Shown in pieces: positions 59,501 through 62,500 of a DNA stretch of 64,000 bases. The stretch is from Ctena decussata (lineage: Eukaryota > Mollusca > Bivalvia > Lucinida > Lucinidae), in the NCBI GenBank assembly GCA_963989385.1, contig OZ022515.1, positions 11,688,803 to 11,752,802 on the forward strand, read 5' to 3'. The translations under genes were made by a program, and so were the position numbers. How positions within the stretch are numbered: position 1 is the stretch's first letter; each line of letters begins with the position of its first letter. The notes below the pieces were generated by a model. That model did no database searches and was not told where the DNA came from. It saw nothing but the letters and a program-made list of their open reading frames with translations.

Positions 59501-62500
59501 AGTCCAATACCGAATCTCAGGGTGACAACATTACCTCCCAATATTTTCGTACAGGCGAGCTTAAAAGGTAATACCTATGTCAATGATGAGACAAAAACTC
59601 TGACCTTTAAACTTTCAGCATTCTTTTGTGCTTTACTGATTGAATCTTTTTAATGATCAAGGATGCTGCATGTCTAACTCATCTGTCTCAACAGGATTCA
59701 AAATTAACAGTAGCAAGTATCAAATCTGCCATCTAAAATCTTATTTGCCATCTGAAGGGAAAGTGGGTAGCAAAAACTTGCTGCCTAGGTATTTGCTAGT
59801 GAAAGTTAATTTCTTGGATATACTAGACAAGTTTTATAAAAACGCTGTTTCCACGTGTATGACTTAACACAATTTTATGAGGTAAAAGGCATTATCAATG
59901 CCTTTGACCCTATGAAATTGTGTTTGGTTGGTTGGTTGATTTGATGCTTAACGTCCACGGTAAACAGCTAAGGTCATGTCGGGATGGTCAGTTGACCTAA
60001 CCACACTATTCCTAGGCAAGCTTAGACCTCCTAAGCGATTAACCAGTACTAAGTGCACATACTTTCGCCAGTAACTGACAAATGCCCTTCTTCAATCAGC
60101 AGAAGGAGAAACGAAAGTATGTGGCAAGACGGGTATCGAACCCAGGACCTTTGACTTATGAGTCAGGTGCCCTACCAATTGCGCTACACAGCTGGCTAAA
60201 TTTTGTTTGGTAATAAATCTGAAAGCTACCAGTTTAGTTGCCAAAGGACTGTTTTTTTGCCTCTAGGTTTTGCTTACAGGTATGTATTGATTGATTTGTC
60301 GCTTAACGTCCACGGTAAACAGCTGTGGTCATGTCTGCTGATTCTTGAATCAGCGGAAGGAGAAACGAAAGTATGTGGCCAGACCCGGTTTCGAACCCAG
60401 GACCTCTGACTTATGAGTCAGGTGCCCTACCGATTGCGCTACGCGGCCCGGCCCTTACAGGTATATAAGTTTTGCTACTAGCTTTTATACCAGGTAGCAA
60501 GTACATGCTACCTGCAAACAAAATTACTTTCTAACACTGCCCAATGTTTAGAATTTTTACAGGAAATAAATGACACTTACCATCTTGAGGTCCCATGTCT
60601 TGGTAGTTTGGCCCATCATACAACAGCTGGAAAACGAAAGAGAATTAACTTTAATGGGAATATCTTTATGAAACAGATCAGAGTTAACATCTAGAATTGT
60701 AGAGTGATAATTCACTGTTTGGATTTTTGATTGATTTGTTGCTTTACGTCCAAGGTAAATAGCTAAGGTCATGTCGGGACAGTCAGTTAACCTAGCCACA
60801 CTATTCCTGGGCAGGCTTAGACCACCTAAGCAGTTAACCAGTACTAAGTGCACATACTTTCGCCCATAACTGACAACTGCCCTTCTTGAATCAGCGGAAG
60901 GAGAAACGAAAGTATGTGGCCAGACCAGGTATCGAACCCAGGACCTCTGACTTTTGAGTCAGGTGCCCTACCGATTGCGCTACCCGGCCCACACTGTTTG
61001 GAGGTCAGGTGTAAAGTAGATCATATCATGAGTGCACAGCTTGAGTGATATAACTACTTACAACTGACCGATAAACAGCTAATTAATTCTTGGCAATTCA
61101 ATGCTAGAGTTGAACTATTTCTATCCTAACACTCAAACACGCTGAAAAAGTATTCTTTTTGTTCAAATTCTCCTAACCTTCCTACTAGCGTGTTAATGAT
61201 CCTGCCAATTTTCATTTCTGTATCACAGATAAATGTACATTTCAATGACAATTTTAGAGGGAAAAGAGACAATACACTGTCTGACTGCAGGGAACCTCAT
61301 CAAAAGATCACAAGATATGTCAGTAATTGCCAATGACGTCAGCAACTAGAATCACATGCTCCAAGACAGTGAGTTCTTGATGGCTTCTCAAAGTATTACC
61401 TATCACACAACATCAGGTTACTTTTCAAGTGATGCCATTCAAACATATAAATACTTTTGCAAAGAGTTTTGTTATTTTAGGCACACCTAACTGCTTGGGC
61501 AGGGTTATGAAAAAGCTGACATATCACAATCTGTCAGGGCACGGCTGTTCGAAGCATCGTAAGCCCAACAGACTTGTTAAGAGGTCAACTTATCAAGTGT
61601 TTTATGACTTTATAACCAAGTACTCTGATATTTTTTGTTGAAAAAATGTGAGAAGCTTTTGCATGCAAAAGCTTCTCGATTTTTTTTCTACAAAATTTCT
61701 TGGCATATTTGAGATATTAACATTTGAAATTTTAACCAAACTTTAACAAACAATGTTGTTAGTTTTGAACACCTGGGCCCTGAACTTTACATTATGGACT
61801 GACCAGTCAAATGTAAAGACCTTAGAAAATCTGATCCATGTTTTTATAAGAATTTTTTTTCTTTTTTTTTTTTTGAAATTAAATGTACATGAACTCAGAG
61901 ACAAACTCAAAAGGTCAATTACAATAATCAAAATGTTAATTAGCAATAGATTCACTGACCTTTGGTGACCTCTGGTATCTAGGCGGGTCAGGGTATGGTG
62001 GTATCCCTGGAATCTTGTCCGTCGTATTGACGCTGGGGTCTGACGATGAACGGACAAGGCGATGTTTCTTCTGGATCGGAGACAATGTATCAAGGTCATC
62101 TAAAGGTCGACTAATGTCAAGGTCACTATCTCGACCTCCGCCATAGGCAATTCGACTTGTCATAGGAAAAAGATAATCATCACTGATATCTTCATCCGGC
62201 TGAAACAGAGAGACAAGGGCCAAGGTCAATCAAAGGTCAACTGTCAAGGTCACTCACTCTACCTCCACTACATGCAATTTTATCAAACCTCAATTAAAAA
62301 ATAAATAAGAAAGATCTATGCAAGGGTAAGAAAACTAAGCTATTCAAAATTTTAGGCCATTTACCATATCTGTATAGGTTATTAAGATAATCACTTGCAA
62401 AGAATGATTGACTTGATACTTAACGTCCACGGTCAACAACTATGGTCATGTCGGGACGGTCAGTTAACCTAACCACACTATTCCTGGGCAGGCTTAGACC